Below the pieces are notes generated by a model, which saw only the letters and a list, made by a program, of their open reading frames with translations, was not told where the DNA came from and did no database searches. Shown one piece after another: positions 43,206-64,000 of a DNA stretch of 64,000 bases. Position 1 is the stretch's first letter. Every line of letters starts with the position of its first letter. Position numbers and translations under genes: made by a program. The stretch is from Phoronis australis (Eukaryota; Phoronida; Phoronidae): positions 1 to 64,000 of the forward strand of contig NMRA01000798.1 of assembly GCA_002633005.1 (NCBI GenBank), given 5' to 3'.

Positions 43206-44000
43206 TACGCTCATACGCTACCGGTACTCGTTGCTGAGCTCAATACTCTTCACGCTTCACGCTGTTGCCGTTACGTTTTGCTGCGGCAGCCAAAGGGGGG
43301 GGGGCCTGGGCTCCCCTCCTAAATACACCTATGTGTTTTATTAATTAGCACACCGTTAAGCGTACTTTCAAAGTGGATATCCATTTGCGAAATCACGTCA
43401 ACTGTATCGAACTAGGGTCGAAGCAAACATTTTCAGTAACAGAATTTAATTTTTTTATGAAAGATTTTTTTCTAGTTTATGGCCGAAAGTTCACGCGACA
43501 CTACAATGACATTCAGGACAAAGGCAATCAGAGATCACAAATGGAAAAGAAGTCCGTCCTTCCCATTTCACCCAATCGTTTTTCGTCTCGTCCGATCCCT
43601 CATGTTTTGCTGTTTTGCCGGCGTGAAACTGCTCACAGGGGTCATCCAGAATTATAATACTTCAGGGTATGATGCCTTTGTAAAAAATGAGCTTCCTTGG
43701 CGAGGGGAGTTTTTCATATTTGACGTTCCCTTATCATTGTAACTCATCATCTTATATCATGCCGTATCTTAAATGACAGAGATGAATTTTCCAGCGGTGC
43801 ACAGCCTTCTGTCGAGCAGCTGGGCATAATTCCGCCGACGGACATACGGTGGTGTAGTTACGTGCTTCGTTTGCTGTGCTTGGCGATATCTCGCAGGGTT
43901 GTTGTTGGACGTTCAGCCGTTCACTGTGGGCAATGAATTGAACTTGGGTCATTGCCTCGGGTCAACCGTAGTGCATATTAGTTCTTTTTACCTGTTCACT

Positions 44001-44008
44001 TATATAGG
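44001..44008 (+). promoter_or_regulatory. Possible TATA box of PAH
   Basis: TATATAGG lies about 130 bp before the PAH start codon. A start site 25-30 bp downstream would give a 5' UTR of about 105 bases. There is no other support. Confidence 0.25.
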
Positions 44009-44137
44009 TCAAGTATTCTGAGGGTTTTGTAAACACAAAACGGCCGGGGTACTGCACAGTTTTCATTATTAGACTTGGCGAGAAGCCCATGCAGTGACGA
44101 CCTGAGACTCGAAGGCCTCTGTCATTGTTGTGCAAAA

Positions 44138-64000
<19,863 letters not shown>

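Overview
This is animal nuclear DNA. Three spliced genes lie on the + strand, with GT-AG introns of up to several kb packed with transposable-element debris and tandem repeats. Protein similarity and the repeat types (Penelope-like elements, TTAA-target MITEs, LINE tails) suggest a marine invertebrate, perhaps a hemichordate or amphioxus-like deuterostome. That assignment is inference. There is nothing prokaryotic, no operon and no CRISPR array.

Layout. (1) 1.2-10.8 kb: the last four recognisable exons of a gene whose product ends in a laminin-G domain, stop codon at 10750-10752. Its first visible exon is followed by decayed tandem copies of its own 3' half, and a TTAA-target transposon has jumped into that array. 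(2) 10.8-29.4 kb: no confident gene. It holds LINE remnants, minisatellites, a 2.2 kb transposon with long inverted ends, and several dispersed repeats. (3) 29.4-37.4 kb: SDHB, the iron-sulfur subunit of mitochondrial succinate dehydrogenase (complex II), complete except for an uncertain first exon. All Fe-S ligand cysteines are present. (4) 37.4-44.1 kb: a LINE 3' end, a short Penelope-like insertion and small MITEs. (5) 44.1-63.0 kb and beyond: the 5' two thirds of phenylalanine hydroxylase (ACT regulatory domain plus the start of the catalytic domain). The window ends before the exon carrying the iron-ligand histidines. Its introns hold a 2.8 kb Penelope-like composite, a second copy of the TTAA element, and other repeats.

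The three genes are not an obvious functional cluster: one extracellular matrix-type protein, one respiratory-chain subunit and one amino-acid catabolic enzyme. The most unusual material is structural. Two unrelated genes carry tandem duplications of an exon end plus its splice donor. The TTAA transposon has its empty site preserved in a neighbouring repeat. Both Penelope-like insertions are bounded by inverted copies of their own 3' ends. A 9-bp-target-site element family has two copies with intact target duplications.
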